Of a stretch of 60,390 nucleotides of DNA, positions 15,278 to 24,293 are shown one piece after another (within the stretch, counting starts at the first letter, position 1; each line of letters opens with the position of its first letter). Under the pieces are notes generated by a model, which saw only the letters and a list, made by a program, of their open reading frames with translations, was not told the origin of the DNA and searched no databases. A program made the position numbers and the translations under genes. Origin of the DNA: Clostridia bacterium (GTDB taxonomy: Bacteria > Bacillota > Clostridia > Oscillospirales > CAG-272); contig JAGATA010000001.1 of the NCBI GenBank assembly GCA_017621475.1, positions 1-60,390 on the forward strand. Reading direction: 5' to 3'.

Positions 15278-15646
15278 GTGATACAACAGCAATCACTTAT
15301 GAAAGTAGCCGATAACACCGGCGCAAAAGAACTTATGTGTATTCGTGTGCTCGGCGGTAGCGGCAGAAGATATGCCAATATCGGAGATGTAGTTGTTGCC
15401 TGCGTTAAAAAGGCGGCAGCCGGCGGTACTGTTAAAAAAGGTGAAGTTGTTAAAGCGGTTATTGTTCGTTCCGTAAAGGGCGTTCACCGCGCAGACGGCT
15501 CTTACCTCAAATTTGACGAAAACGCAGCCGTAATCATCAGAGAAGATAAAACGCCGAGAGGCACTCGTATATTTGGACCCGTAGCAAGAGAGCTCCGCGA
15601 GAAAGATTACCTCAAGATCCTTTCTCTCGCTCCCGAAGTACTTTAA
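15278..15646 (+). CDS. rplN: Ribosomal protein L14
   Basis: L14 contacts the 30S subunit in the 70S ribosome. The 122 residues begin at GTG with [20 protein letters not shown] and contain [28 protein letters not shown] and the end [16 protein letters not shown] is 8 bases upstream. Usual length. Confidence 0.98.
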   Translation: MIQQQSLMKVADNTGAKELMCIRVLGGSGRRYANIGDVVVACVKKAAAGGTVKKGEVVKAVIVRSVKGVHRADGSYLKFDENAAVIIREDKTPRGTRIFGPVARELREKDYLKILSLAPEVL

Positions 15647-15661
15647 TGGAGGAATCAGGTA

Positions 15662-15976
15662 ATGAATAAAGTTCATATTAAAAAAGATGATACCGTTATT
15701 GTTATCTCCGGCGACGATAAAGGCACAAAGGGCAAAGTAATCGCGGTATCTCCCGAAGAGGGCAAAGCCATTGTTGAAGGTGTAAATAAGCAGAAAAAGC
15801 ATATGAAACCCAGAAGACAGGGCGAAACAGGTGGCATCGTTGACGTTGACGGCGCTATCTACACATCCAAGCTCGCACTCGTTTGCCCCAAGTGCGGCAA
15901 GGGCGTTCGCGTTGGATACAAAAAAGACGGCGACAAAAAAGTCCGCGTTTGCGTAAAATGCGGCACAGAAATCTAA
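15662..15976 (+). CDS. rplX: Ribosomal protein L24, zinc-ribbon form
   Basis: L24 starts 50S assembly. The 104 residues have the KOW fold (DDTVIVISGDDKGTKGKVI), then the EGVNKQKKHMKP loop. The C-terminal part keeps all four cysteines (CPKCGKGVRVGY and CVKCGTEI), so a zinc ribbon is likely; many bacterial L24 proteins have lost it. It overlaps nothing; rplE follows after 17 bases. Confidence 0.98.
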   Translation: MNKVHIKKDDTVIVISGDDKGTKGKVIAVSPEEGKAIVEGVNKQKKHMKPRRQGETGGIVDVDGAIYTSKLALVCPKCGKGVRVGYKKDGDKKVRVCVKCGTEI

Positions 15977-15993
15977 TGGGGAGGTAAAAGACA

Positions 15994-16536
15994 ATGGCAG
16001 CAAGATTGAAAGAATTTTATACGTCGGAAGTCGCTCCCGCATTGATGAAAAAATTCAATTACAAGAGCCCGATGCAGATTCCCAAGTTCGATAAGATCGT
16101 TATCAACGTTGGTGCAGGCGAAGCTAAAGACAACGCAAAAGCTATTGACGCTATTATGGGCGACCTCGCAGCTATCACAGGTCAGAAGCCCGTTCCCACA
16201 TTTGCAAAGAAATCCGTTGCAAACTTCAAACTCAGAAAGGGTATGAAGATCGGTGTTAAGGTTACACTCCGCGGCGACAAGATGTATGAGTTTATGGACA
16301 GACTCTTCAACATCGCGCTCCCCCGTGTACGTGACTTTAAGGGTATCAATGCTAATGCTTTTGACGGCCGCGGCAACTACTCCCTCGGTCTTAAAGAGCA
16401 GATCATATTCCCCGAAATCGACTACGATAAAGTTGACAAGGTTCGTGGTATGGACATCGTGTTCGTAACAACAGCACCTAACGACGAAGAAGCAAAAGAG
16501 CTCCTCACACTTATGGGCGCTCCCTTTGCTAGATGA
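15994..16536 (+). CDS. rplE: Ribosomal protein L5
   Basis: L5 binds 5S rRNA and forms the bridge to the 30S head through S13. The 180 residues show [52 protein letters not shown] and the [20 protein letters not shown] end. In E. coli S8 represses translation at the start of this gene; no comparable structure is seen at this start, but one lies further down, before rpsH. Confidence 0.98.
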   Translation: MAARLKEFYTSEVAPALMKKFNYKSPMQIPKFDKIVINVGAGEAKDNAKAIDAIMGDLAAITGQKPVPTFAKKSVANFKLRKGMKIGVKVTLRGDKMYEFMDRLFNIALPRVRDFKGINANAFDGRGNYSLGLKEQIIFPEIDYDKVDKVRGMDIVFVTTAPNDEEAKELLTLMGAPFAR

Positions 16537-16552
16537 CGGAGGAGATTGAATT

Positions 16553-16738
16553 ATGGCAAAGATGGCAATGAAGCTCAAACAGCAGAAAACACAGAAGTAT
16601 TCCACAAGAGAATACACAAGATGCAAGATCTGCGGCAGACCCCACGGTTACCTCCGCAAATTCGGCATCTGCCGTATCTGCTTCCGCGAGCTCGCATACA
16701 AAGGTCAGATTCCCGGCGTAAAGAAATCCAGCTGGTAA
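16553..16738 (+). CDS. rpsN: Ribosomal protein S14, zinc-binding type Z
   Basis: This is the short 61-residue S14 found in Bacillota, with two CxxC pairs (CKIC and CRIC) for one zinc ion, and [17 protein letters not shown] at the end. The N-terminus is [11 protein letters not shown]14 belongs to the 30S head. A 164-base structured gap separates it from rpsH, where most relatives have a few dozen bases. Confidence 0.97.
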   Translation: MAKMAMKLKQQKTQKYSTREYTRCKICGRPHGYLRKFGICRICFRELAYKGQIPGVKKSSW

Positions 16739-16756
16739 TCATATAAAAAAACAAAA

Positions 16757-16859
16757 GCTCCAATCTTACCGGAAGGAAAACCCAAAGGGTTTTAACCACC
16801 GATATGCCGCCGGGCTTCGACCCGGCAGCAAGGATTAAGCGAAAGGGAAGTGCATTCCC
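16757..16859 (+). promoter_or_regulatory. Candidate structured RNA in the rpsN-rpsH gap
   Basis: An outer helix joins GCTCCAATCTT (16757-16767) with AAGGATTAAGC (16830-16840, internal loop and one bulge). It encloses AAAACCC-aaa-GGGTTTT (16777-16793) and GCCGGG-cttcga-CCCGGC (16809-16826). A fourth hairpin, GGGAA-gtgca-TTCCC (16845-16859), follows. It resembles a multibranch ribosomal-protein leader. None of the stems is followed by a T-run. S8 or S14 as ligand is inference; no named RNA family was recognised. Confidence 0.5.
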
Positions 16860-16902
16860 GAAACTTTAAAAAACTTGCATAATAAATAAGGAGAAAATTA
16901 AA

Positions 16903-17301
16903 ATGCAGATTTCAGACGTAATTGCTGATATGCTTACGCGTATCAGAAACGCTAACAATGCAAAACACGAAACAGTCGATGTTCCTGCATCCGGCGTTAA
17001 GAAAGCTATTGCTGATATCCTCGTTGAAGAAGGATACATCAAAGGCTACCAGATCATTGAAGACGGCAAACAGGGTATCATCAGAATTACTCTCAAATAC
17101 GGCCGCGGCAAAGAAAAAACAATTCAGGGACTCCGCAGAATTTCCAAACCCGGTCTTCGCATCTACTCTAACTGCGAAGATATCCCCAATGTTATGAACG
17201 GTCTCGGCACTGTTATCATTTCCACATCCAAGGGTATTATGACCGGCAAAAAGGCTCGTAGCCTTAATGTTGGCGGCGAAATCCTTGCTTTTGTATGGTA
17301 A
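16903..17301 (+). CDS. rpsH: Ribosomal protein S8
   Basis: S8 binds the central domain of 16S rRNA and in E. coli represses the spc operon. The 132 residues contain [18 protein letters not shown], the strand [25 protein letters not shown] and the conserved [13 protein letters not shown] end. AAGGAG lies before ATG. The long structured gap upstream is a possible site for its own regulation. Confidence 0.98.
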   Translation: MQISDVIADMLTRIRNANNAKHETVDVPASGVKKAIADILVEEGYIKGYQIIEDGKQGIIRITLKYGRGKEKTIQGLRRISKPGLRIYSNCEDIPNVMNGLGTVIISTSKGIMTGKKARSLNVGGEILAFVW

Positions 17302-17318
17302 TTGGGAGGTAAACGGAT

Positions 17319-17855
17319 ATGTCAAGAATAGGCAGAAAAGAAATTACTGTTCCCGCTGGTGTAGAAGTTAAGCTCGACGGACACATCGTTACTGTAAAAG
17401 GCCCCAAGGGTACTTTGGAACGCGAAATTCACAGAAATATGATCGTTACAGTTGAAGGCAACACTGTTAAAGTTGAACGCCCCAACGACGACAAAATGAA
17501 CAGATCTCTCCATGGTCTTACACGTTCTCTTATCGAAAACATGGTTGTTGGTGTAACAGAAGGTTATGCTAAGAAACTTGAAATCGTTGGTGTTGGTTAC
17601 AAGGCTCAGAAGACAGGTAAATCCCTCGTTCTCAACCTTGGTCACTCTCACACAATCACTTTCAATGAAGACGATAAGATCACATTCGAAGTGCCGGATT
17701 CCAACACAGTTATCGTAAAAGGTTACGACAAACAGCTCGTTGGTGCTATCGCAGCTCAGATCCGCGCTAAGAGACCGCCTGAACCGTACCTCGGCAAAGG
17801 TGTTAAATACACAGGCGAACACATTCGCCGCAAAGCCGGCAAGACCGGTAAATAA
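17319..17855 (+). CDS. rplF: Ribosomal protein L6
   Basis: L6 lies near the factor-binding site of the 50S subunit. The 178 residues form two similar domains; visible markers are [33 protein letters not shown] and the signature [16 protein letters not shown]. Length and order are normal. Confidence 0.98.
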   Translation: MSRIGRKEITVPAGVEVKLDGHIVTVKGPKGTLEREIHRNMIVTVEGNTVKVERPNDDKMNRSLHGLTRSLIENMVVGVTEGYAKKLEIVGVGYKAQKTGKSLVLNLGHSHTITFNEDDKITFEVPDSNTVIVKGYDKQLVGAIAAQIRAKRPPEPYLGKGVKYTGEHIRRKAGKTGK

Positions 17856-17873
17856 TGAAAGGAGTGGAGTAAA

Positions 17874-18233
17874 ATGGTATCTAGAAGAGACGTCAACGAG
17901 CTTAGACTTGCTCGTCATAAAAAAGTTCGTGCGAAAATCTCCGGAACACCCGCAAGACCTCGTCTTTGCGTTTATCGTTCCCTTGCTAACATTCGCGCAC
18001 AGGTAATCGACGATACAAAGGGTATTACTCTTGTATCTGCTTCCACCCTTGAAAGCACATTTACCGGCAACGGTGGAAACAAAGAAGCAGCAAGAACTAT
18101 CGGTAAGATCATCGCAGAACGCGCTGTTGCCGCTGGCATTACAGAAGTCGTTTTCGACCGCGGTGGTTACGTTTACACAGGTAGAGTAAAAGAACTTGCA
18201 GACGGCGCCCGCGAAGGCGGCCTCAAATTCTGA
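17874..18233 (+). CDS. rplR: Ribosomal protein L18
   Basis: L18 binds 5S rRNA together with L5. The 119 residues contain a basic N-terminal arm ([20 protein letters not shown]), [27 protein letters not shown] and the [20 protein letters not shown] ending. AAGGAGTGG precedes ATG. Confidence 0.98.
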   Translation: MVSRRDVNELRLARHKKVRAKISGTPARPRLCVYRSLANIRAQVIDDTKGITLVSASTLESTFTGNGGNKEAARTIGKIIAERAVAAGITEVVFDRGGYVYTGRVKELADGAREGGLKF

Positions 18234-18247
18234 GGAGGAGGAATAAC

Positions 18248-18751
18248 ATGGCTAAAATTATTGATCCCGCAACACTCGAACTCCAGGAAAGAACTGTTGC
18301 GACAAACCGTGTTTCCAAAACCGTAAAGGGTGGTCGTATCGCACGCCAGACTGCAATCATGGTTGTAGGCGACGGCAATGGTCACGTTGGCTACGGTCTT
18401 GGAAAAGCATCCGAATATCCCGAAGCTATCCGCAAGGGTATCGAAGATGCAAAGAAAAATTTGATCGAAGTTTCTCTTAACGGAAACACGATCCCCCACG
18501 AAATCATCGGTGAATTCGGCGCCGCAAAAGTTCTTCTTAAGCCCGCCGCACCCGGTACAGGTATCATCGCAGGTGGCGCAGTTCGTGCTATCGTTGAAAT
18601 GGCAGGTATCAAAGATATTCGTGCAAAATGCTTGCGTTCCAGCAATCCTACAAACGTTGTAAAAGCAACATTTGAAGGTCTTAAAGCTCTTCGCACAGCT
18701 GAACAGGTTGCAGCTATGCGCGGCATCAGCTTCAACAAGGAAAATAACTGA
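18248..18751 (+). CDS. rpsE: Ribosomal protein S5
   Basis: S5 lines the mRNA channel and affects decoding accuracy. The 167 residues have [19 protein letters not shown], the [16 protein letters not shown] loop, [20 protein letters not shown] and [24 protein letters not shown] precedes the ATG. Normal length. Confidence 0.98.
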   Translation: MAKIIDPATLELQERTVATNRVSKTVKGGRIARQTAIMVVGDGNGHVGYGLGKASEYPEAIRKGIEDAKKNLIEVSLNGNTIPHEIIGEFGAAKVLLKPAAPGTGIIAGGAVRAIVEMAGIKDIRAKCLRSSNPTNVVKATFEGLKALRTAEQVAAMRGISFNKENN

Positions 18752-18765
18752 GGAGGCAGACGAAC

Positions 18766-18945
18766 ATGGAAAAGATTAAAGTAACTCTTGTTCACAGCCT
18801 TATCGGCGGATCCCCCAAACAGAAAGCAACTGCGAAAGCACTTGGTCTTTCAAAGATTGGCGATTCTACAATTCAGAACAACGACGCTTCCGTTTTGGGA
18901 AAAGTTAAAGTAGTATCTCACCTTGTCAAGGTGGAAAATGTATAA
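18766..18945 (+). CDS. rpmD: Ribosomal protein L30
   Basis: This 59-residue gene lies in the gap between rpsE and rplO. The product has the L30 pattern IKVTLVHSLIGG, then KQKATAKALGLSKIGDS, and the terminal VKVVSHLVKVENV. GAGGAGG is just upstream, overlapping the rpsE stop. L30 is a small 50S protein, in the usual place of the spc operon. Confidence 0.97.
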   Translation: MEKIKVTLVHSLIGGSPKQKATAKALGLSKIGDSTIQNNDASVLGKVKVVSHLVKVENV

Positions 18946-19017
18946 TTGAGTCCTCTCGATTTACATTAAAATTTAATTTATATTAAAAAATTCACAGTAT
19001 AAGGAGGATAACCCAAA

Positions 19018-19461
19018 ATGAAGCTTCATGAACTTTCTCCCGCGGCAGGTTCCGTAAAAGAATCTTACCGCAAGGGTAGAGGTGCCGGCTCCGGTAACGG
19101 TAAAACAGCAGGTAAGGGCCACAAAGGTCAGAATGCTCGTTCCGGCGGCGGCGTTCGTCCCGGATTTGAAGGCGGTCAGATTCCGCTTTCAAGAAAACTT
19201 CCTAAGAGAGGTTTCAATAACGTATTTGCTAAAGAGTATGTTATTGTAAATGTTGAAACTATCAACAACGTTTTTGAAGATGGTGCTGTTGTAAATGCGG
19301 CAACACTTCTTGAAAACGGTGTTATTAAAAAAACTTTGGACGGCGTTAAAGTTCTCGGCCGCGGTGAAATCACAAAGAAAGTAACTGTTCAGGCTACAAA
19401 AATCTCTGCTTCCGCTAAGGAAAAGATAGAAGCAGCAGGCGGAAAGTGCGAGGTGGTATAA
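19018..19461 (+). CDS. rplO: Ribosomal protein L15
   Basis: L15 is a late 50S assembly protein. The 147 residues begin [20 protein letters not shown] with the glycine-rich [20 protein letters not shown] segment, then [20 protein letters not shown]. The 72-base gap upstream is AT-rich; AAGGAGG is before ATG. secY starts 1 base after the stop, as is usual. Confidence 0.98.
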   Translation: MKLHELSPAAGSVKESYRKGRGAGSGNGKTAGKGHKGQNARSGGGVRPGFEGGQIPLSRKLPKRGFNNVFAKEYVIVNVETINNVFEDGAVVNAATLLENGVIKKTLDGVKVLGRGEITKKVTVQATKISASAKEKIEAAGGKCEVV

Positions 19462-19462
19462 C

Positions 19463-20794
19463 GTGTTCAAGACGCTTAGAAACGCATGGAAAATACCCGA
19501 GCTTCGCTCTAAAATCCTTTTCACGCTCTTGATCATTGCGTTATACCGTATTGGTACTGCAATTCCCGTGCCTTTTATCGCTTATGGTGACCTTTTGTCT
19601 ACGGGTGTTTCCGAAATGTTCACAACAGGTGTTTTCGGATACCTTGACATACTCTCCGGCGGCGCTCTTTCTTCCCCCGCATTGTTTGCGCTTTCTGTAA
19701 CGCCTTACATTAACGCGCAGATCATTATCCAGCTTCTCACTGTCGCAATTCCCGCCCTTGAAAGATGGGCAAAAGACGGTGACGCCGGCAGAAAGAAGAT
19801 CGATAAGCTTACACGTTACCTTACGGTCGTTCTTTCCATCATCACATCTATTGGCTACTATGCGATCCTTTCCAACCTTGGTGCTATTTCCACATCCGAT
19901 GTTCACTGGTTCTTCAAAGCAGCCACGATCGTTACGGTATTCACAGCAGGTGGTTCTATTGTAATGTGGCTCGGCGAAAAGATCGACGAGCAGGGTATGG
20001 GCAACGGTATTTCTATAATACTTTTTGCAAACATCGTTGCTGCGCTTCCCGACAATATCCGCCAGTATGTACGCGGTCTTTCTGCTAACACAGAAGTCGC
20101 TACATGGCTCAAGTGGATCCTTGGTATCGGCACTCTCCTCATCATCGTTGCATCTCTCGTATTCGTAATCTATATGACAGACGCAGAAAGAAGAATCCCC
20201 GTTCAGTATGCTAAGAGAGTTGTAGGCCGCAAAATGTACGGCGGCCAGAGCTCCAACCTTCCCATTAAGCTCAATATGTCCGGCGTTATGCCTGTAATCT
20301 TTGCGAGCACGATAGTTTCCGTAGTTCCTACGATTCTCGCTATCGTTGAAAGCGCAAGAGGCAAGCAGTTCGCTGAAAAATCTTTCTGGGGCGTTGTTGA
20401 AAGCTTGTTCTCCTCTACAAGCGCTCTCTACATCATTCTTCTCTTCGTACTCATCATTGCATTTGCTTATTTCTACATTTCTATATCCTTCAACCCCGTT
20501 GAAGTTTCCAATAACCTTATGCAGCAGGGCGGCTTTATCCCCGGTATCCGCCCCGGTAAGCCAACAGCTCAGTATATCACAAAGGTACTTAACAAAGTAA
20601 TCCTTATGGGCGCGCTCTTCCTTTCCGTTGTAGCTTGCGTTCCTCATATACTCAATGCGGTTTCCGGCGGCTTGCTCGGTCTCATCGCGTTCAGCGGTAC
20701 AACACTTCTCATCGTAGTTGGTGTTATCCTTGAAACGTTCCGTGAGCTCGAAGCACAGATGACAATGCGTCATTACAAAGGATTCCTTGATTAA
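19463..20794 (+). CDS. secY: Preprotein translocase subunit SecY
   Basis: SecY is the channel of the Sec secretion system. The 443 residues have about ten membrane segments and the family marks: RIGTAIPVPF at the first segment, the plug-region YLDILSGGALSS, PYINAQIIIQLL, QGMGNGISI, ERRIPVQYAKRVVGRKMYGG and GGFIPGIRPG. The start is GTG at 19463, with AGGTGG upstream inside rplO. A GC-rich hairpin without T-run follows before adk. Confidence 0.98.
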   Translation: MFKTLRNAWKIPELRSKILFTLLIIALYRIGTAIPVPFIAYGDLLSTGVSEMFTTGVFGYLDILSGGALSSPALFALSVTPYINAQIIIQLLTVAIPALERWAKDGDAGRKKIDKLTRYLTVVLSIITSIGYYAILSNLGAISTSDVHWFFKAATIVTVFTAGGSIVMWLGEKIDEQGMGNGISIILFANIVAALPDNIRQYVRGLSANTEVATWLKWILGIGTLLIIVASLVFVIYMTDAERRIPVQYAKRVVGRKMYGGQSSNLPIKLNMSGVMPVIFASTIVSVVPTILAIVESARGKQFAEKSFWGVVESLFSSTSALYIILLFVLIIAFAYFYISISFNPVEVSNNLMQQGGFIPGIRPGKPTAQYITKVLNKVILMGALFLSVVACVPHILNAVSGGLLGLIAFSGTTLLIVVGVILETFRELEAQMTMRHYKGFLD

Positions 20795-20803
20795 TGAAAT
20801 GTT

Positions 20804-20833
20804 CTTTTCACGCCGCACGCGCGGCGTGAAAAG
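20804..20833 (+). promoter_or_regulatory. Strong intergenic hairpin, secY-adk
   Basis: CTTTTCACGCCG pairs perfectly with CGGCGTGAAAAG around a 6-base loop (12-base stem). It is followed by AGAAACC on the plus strand and by GAACATT on the minus strand, so it lacks the T-run of a terminator. It may be an mRNA processing or stabilising element (inference). Confidence 0.5.
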
Positions 20834-20870
20834 AGAAACCTTCTTGTTCAATAAAAGGAGATAAGAATTT

Positions 20871-21512
20871 ATGAAACTTATGTTTCTCGGCGCTCCCGGC
20901 GCAGGCAAAGGTACACAGGCGGAAATCGTAGCTAAGAATTATTCCATCCCTACGATCTCCACAGGCGCTCTCCTTCGCGCAGCTATGAAGGAGGGAACAG
21001 AGCTTGGTCTTAAAGCAAAATCCTTTATTGACGCAGGCAACCTTGTTCCCGATGAGGTCGTTATCGGCATCATCAAAGAACGTCTTAACGACGACGATTG
21101 CAAAAACGGTTTCATCCTTGATGGTTTTCCGAGAACTGTGCCTCAGGCAGAAGCTCTGGATGCTATGAATATCAAGATGGATCTTGTTATAAGCATCGAA
21201 GTTTCCGACGAAGCTATCATCAAGCGTATGGGCGGCAGAAGACTTTGTGCAGACTGCGGCGCTTCCTACCACACAGTATATATCCCCACTAAGGTGGAGG
21301 GTGTTTGCGACGTGTGCGGCGGCAAGCTCATTATGCGTGAGGATGATAAACCGGAAACAGTAATCTCCAGACTTGGGGTTTACCACAAACAGACAGAGCC
21401 GCTCAAGGATTATTACCAAGCAAGCGGCAAGCTCGTTCTCGTGAACGGTATGGACTCTATCGAGAATATCACAGCAGAGATCGAGAAAAAGCTTGAAGCC
21501 GTAAGAGGTTAA
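20871..21512 (+). CDS. adk: Adenylate kinase, zinc lid type
   Basis: Adk converts ATP and AMP to two ADP. The 213 residues show the P-loop GAPGAGKGTQAE, the AMP-binding STGALLRAAMKEGTELG, DGFPRTVPQAE, and a lid with four cysteines (Cys126, Cys129, Cys146, Cys149), which binds zinc in Gram-positive enzymes. It lies between secY and map as in Bacillus. AAGGAG precedes ATG. map follows after 4 bases. Confidence 0.98.
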   Translation: MKLMFLGAPGAGKGTQAEIVAKNYSIPTISTGALLRAAMKEGTELGLKAKSFIDAGNLVPDEVVIGIIKERLNDDDCKNGFILDGFPRTVPQAEALDAMNIKMDLVISIEVSDEAIIKRMGGRRLCADCGASYHTVYIPTKVEGVCDVCGGKLIMREDDKPETVISRLGVYHKQTEPLKDYYQASGKLVLVNGMDSIENITAEIEKKLEAVRG

Positions 21513-21516
21513 GCTT

Positions 21517-22272
21517 ATGATTCAAGTTAAGAACAGCGAACAAGTGGCTATAATGCGCCAGGCGGGCCGCATAACAGGCGAAGCTCTCCTGAAGGCGGCG
21601 GAACACATCAAAGAGGGAATAAGTACTTACGAGCTTGATAAGATCATACACGATCATATCGTAAAAAGCGGCGCTAAGCCTTCCTTCCTTGGATACGGCG
21701 GTTTCCCCGCGAGCGCTTGCATAAGCCTTAACGAAGAAGTTATTCACGGTATTCCGAGAAAAGATAAAATTCTTCGTGAAGGCGATATAGTCAAGATAGA
21801 CGTTGGCGCTTATTACAAAGGTTTTCACGGAGATAGCGCAAAAACATTCGGTGTGGGAGCTATCAGCAACGAAGCAAAACGCTTGATAGAATCCACAAAA
21901 GAAGCTTTCCATCGCGGAGCGGCAAAGGCAGTTGCAGGCGGCCGCATTGGAGACATCGGTGCTGCGGTAAGCGAATACGCCACGGCTCAGGGCTACGGCG
22001 TTGTTCGTAAATACGTAGGACACGGTGTCGGACATCAGCTTCACGAAGATCCCGAAGTTCCCAATTTCGGAACGGCAGGAAGGGGCGCACGCCTTTTCCC
22101 CGGTATGACTATCGCGATAGAACCTATGATAAATCAGGGCACGCATGAGGTGAAAGAGTTGAAAGACGGTTGGACGGTCATCACCGCAGACCATAAGCTT
22201 TCCGCTCATTACGAACACACAGTTCTGATAACGCCCGAAGGCGAGCCGATATTGCTCACCGATGTGTCTTAA
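21517..22272 (+). CDS. map: Methionine aminopeptidase, type I
   Basis: Map removes the N-terminal methionine from new proteins using two metal ions. The 251-residue protein has the five ligands in order: Asp in KIDVGAYYKG, Asp in FHGDSAKTF, His in YVGHGVGHQLHEDPEVPNFG, Glu in IAIEPMI and Glu in SAHYEHTVLIT. The start is 4 bases after adk. The zinc-finger N-terminal extension of some relatives is absent. Confidence 0.98.
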   Translation: MIQVKNSEQVAIMRQAGRITGEALLKAAEHIKEGISTYELDKIIHDHIVKSGAKPSFLGYGGFPASACISLNEEVIHGIPRKDKILREGDIVKIDVGAYYKGFHGDSAKTFGVGAISNEAKRLIESTKEAFHRGAAKAVAGGRIGDIGAAVSEYATAQGYGVVRKYVGHGVGHQLHEDPEVPNFGTAGRGARLFPGMTIAIEPMINQGTHEVKELKDGWTVITADHKLSAHYEHTVLITPEGEPILLTDVS

Positions 22273-22322
22273 AACATTTTAAGACCGAAAACATTTGTGT
22301 AATATTTTTGTGAGGTACACTA

Positions 22323-22547
22323 ATGCCAAAGGACGATGTTATAGAATTTGAAGGTACAGTCATTGAGGCGATGCCCAATGCTACCTTTAAAGTAAAGCTT
22401 CCCAACGAGCATATAGTAACGGCTCAGATCTCGGGTAAGCTCAGAATGAATTTCATCAAAATAGTTCCCGGAGATAAAGTAACCGTTGAAGTTTCCATTT
22501 ACGACCTTAACAAGGGCCGTATTACTTGGAGACTCCAGGGCGAATGA
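22323..22547 (+). CDS. infA: Translation initiation factor IF-1
   Basis: The 74-residue S1-fold protein blocks the A site during initiation. It has [20 protein letters not shown] and the [19 protein letters not shown] segment, ending in GRITWRL. The initial residues are PKDD, as in Bacillota (AKDD). The small KOW-domain gene that often lies between map and infA in Bacillota is missing; the 50-base gap holds only a GAGG ribosome site. Confidence 0.98.
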   Translation: MPKDDVIEFEGTVIEAMPNATFKVKLPNEHIVTAQISGKLRMNFIKIVPGDKVTVEVSIYDLNKGRITWRLQGE

Positions 22548-22601
22548 TCCCGGAACAAAATAAATCAATGTCATATCTAATGAAAGGAATGGTCAAGTCA
22601 A

Positions 22602-22715
22602 ATGAAAGTAAAACCTTCCGTTAAGAAAATTTGCGATAAATGCAAAATTATAAAAAGAAAAGGTCGCGTAATGGTGATCTGCGAAAATCCTAAGCATAAA
22701 CAGAGACAGGGTTAA
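22602..22715 (+). CDS. rpmJ: Ribosomal protein L36, zinc form
   Basis: A 37-residue gene between infA and rpsM. It shows the whole L36 pattern [17 protein letters not shown], then [15 protein letters not shown], with the zinc ligands Cys11, Cys14, Cys27 and His32. An AAAGGA site lies 13 bases upstream, slightly far. L36 is a small 50S protein. Confidence 0.96.
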   Translation: MKVKPSVKKICDKCKIIKRKGRVMVICENPKHKQRQG

Positions 22716-22744
22716 TTTTTTAACTTACAAGGAGGTGTTTTTAA

Positions 22745-23113
22745 ATGGCACGTATAGCAGGTGTTGAATTGCCCAACCAGAAAAGAGTAGAGATCGGTCT
22801 GACATACATTTTCGGTATCGGCAGAAGCACAGCAAATAAGATACTTGACAAAACAGGTATCAATCCCGACACACGCTGCAAAGATCTTACAGAAGATGAA
22901 GTTTCCAAGCTTCGTGACGAAATCCAGGATTTCCACAAAGTAGAAGGTGACCTTCGCCGTGATGTTGCTCTTGACATCAAGAGACTTGTCGAGATCGGTT
23001 GCTACCGCGGTACAAGACACAGAAAAGGTCTTCCCGTTCGCGGACAGAGAACAAAAACAAACGCAAGAACAAGAAAAGGTCCCGCAAAGACCATCGCTAA
23101 TAAGAAGAAATAA
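22745..23113 (+). CDS. rpsM: Ribosomal protein S13
   Basis: S13 makes bridges to the 50S subunit in the 30S head. The 122 residues contain [31 protein letters not shown], and the basic end [23 protein letters not shown] tail (here [19 protein letters not shown]). AAGGAGG precedes the start. First gene of the alpha-operon section. Confidence 0.98.
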   Translation: MARIAGVELPNQKRVEIGLTYIFGIGRSTANKILDKTGINPDTRCKDLTEDEVSKLRDEIQDFHKVEGDLRRDVALDIKRLVEIGCYRGTRHRKGLPVRGQRTKTNARTRKGPAKTIANKKK

Positions 23114-23130
23114 TTAAGGAGTGATAGATA

Positions 23131-23529
23131 ATGGCTAACGCTACAGCAAAAAAAGTAGTTAAAAGACGCCGCGAACGCAAAAACGTTGAAAAAGGCGTAG
23201 CACATATCCGTGCAACTTATAACAATACTATCGTTACTATCACTGACACAGCCGGTAACGCAATTTCTTGGGGTTCCGCAGGTGAGTTTGGTTTCAAGGG
23301 TTCCAGAAAATCTACTCCTTACGCAGCTCAGACAGTTGCTGAAGCAGCAGCAAAGATCGCTGTTGACAACGGTATGAAGACAGTAGAAGTATACGTTAAA
23401 GGACCCGGTCAGGGCAGAGAATCCGCAATCCGCGCTCTCCAGACACAGGGCCTTGAAATTACACTCATTCGTGACGTAACACCGGTTCCGCACAATGGTT
23501 GCAGACCGCCTAAAATCAGAAGAGTTTAA
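23131..23529 (+). CDS. rpsK: Ribosomal protein S11
   Basis: S11 is in the 30S platform. The 132 residues hold a basic N-terminal arm ([12 protein letters not shown]), [36 protein letters not shown] and [17 protein letters not shown]. Normal length and position between rpsM and rpsD. Confidence 0.98.
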   Translation: MANATAKKVVKRRRERKNVEKGVAHIRATYNNTIVTITDTAGNAISWGSAGEFGFKGSRKSTPYAAQTVAEAAAKIAVDNGMKTVEVYVKGPGQGRESAIRALQTQGLEITLIRDVTPVPHNGCRPPKIRRV

Positions 23530-23553
23530 TTCTAAACAGGAGGTACTGATAAA

Positions 23554-24177
23554 ATGGCAAGATATACAGGTGCTGTGTGCAGACTTTGCCGTCGTGAGGG
23601 TGAAAAACTCTTCCTCAAGGGCGAAAGATGCCTTACAGAAAAGTGCCCCGTAACAAGACGCGGAACAGCTCCCGGTCAGCACGGCGCGGCACAGTCCAGA
23701 AAAAACAAAGAATACAATATGCAGCTTCGTGAAAAACAGAAAGCTAAAAGATACTACGGTGTTCAGGAAGGTCAGTTCAGAACATACTTTGAAATGGCCA
23801 GCAAACAGGAAGGCCAGACAGGCGAAAACCTTCTCTGCCTCGTAGAACGCCGTTTCGATAACGTTGTTTACAGAATGGGTCTTGCAGAAAGCCGTAAGGA
23901 AGCTCGTCAGCTCGTTCTTCATGCTCACTTCGACCTCAACGGCAAGAAAGCAAACATCCCCTCCATCCTTGTTAAGGTTGGCGACGTTATCACACTCAAG
24001 ACAAGCGATTCTGAAAAGATCAAATCTCTTGTTGAACTTATGAATGCAAAGACATTCCCGAAATGGCTTGAAGTTGATAAGACAAACTGCAGCGCTAAAG
24101 TAGTTGCTCTTCCCACAAGAGAAGACATCGACTTCCCGTTCCAGGAACACCTTATCGTCGAATTGTATTCCAAATAA
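23554..24177 (+). CDS. rpsD: Ribosomal protein S4, zinc-binding form
   Basis: S4 is a primary 16S binder. The 207 residues have a four-cysteine N-terminal site (CRLC, then two single Cys in [12 protein letters not shown]), so zinc is expected; then [20 protein letters not shown] and an S4 RNA-binding domain ([20 protein letters not shown]). In Bacillus rpsD stands alone; here it is in the alpha operon. A long hairpin follows directly after the stop. Confidence 0.98.
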   Translation: MARYTGAVCRLCRREGEKLFLKGERCLTEKCPVTRRGTAPGQHGAAQSRKNKEYNMQLREKQKAKRYYGVQEGQFRTYFEMASKQEGQTGENLLCLVERRFDNVVYRMGLAESRKEARQLVLHAHFDLNGKKANIPSILVKVGDVITLKTSDSEKIKSLVELMNAKTFPKWLEVDKTNCSAKVVALPTREDIDFPFQEHLIVELYSK

Positions 24178-24178
24178 T

Positions 24179-24215
24179 AATTACCCCCGATGCCTTATAT
24201 CATCGGGCGGTAATT
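24179..24215 (+). promoter_or_regulatory. Strong hairpin after rpsD
   Basis: AATTACC plus CCCGATG (24179-24192) pairs with CATCGGG, one bulged C, then GGTAATT (24201-24215), with an 8-base loop: a 14-base stem. It is followed by CGGCTCGG and not a T-run, so it is not a normal terminator. It may process the message or tune rpoA against the ribosomal genes (inference). Confidence 0.5.
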
Positions 24216-24293
24216 CGGCTCGGTTTGATATTTCGGCGTCACAGCGCATATCAATAATTGTTGTGATTAATTTTTACAGGAGGGTTAATTAGA

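Noticed and set aside
20804..20833. Intrinsic terminator between secY and adk
   Set aside because: No T-run follows on either strand.
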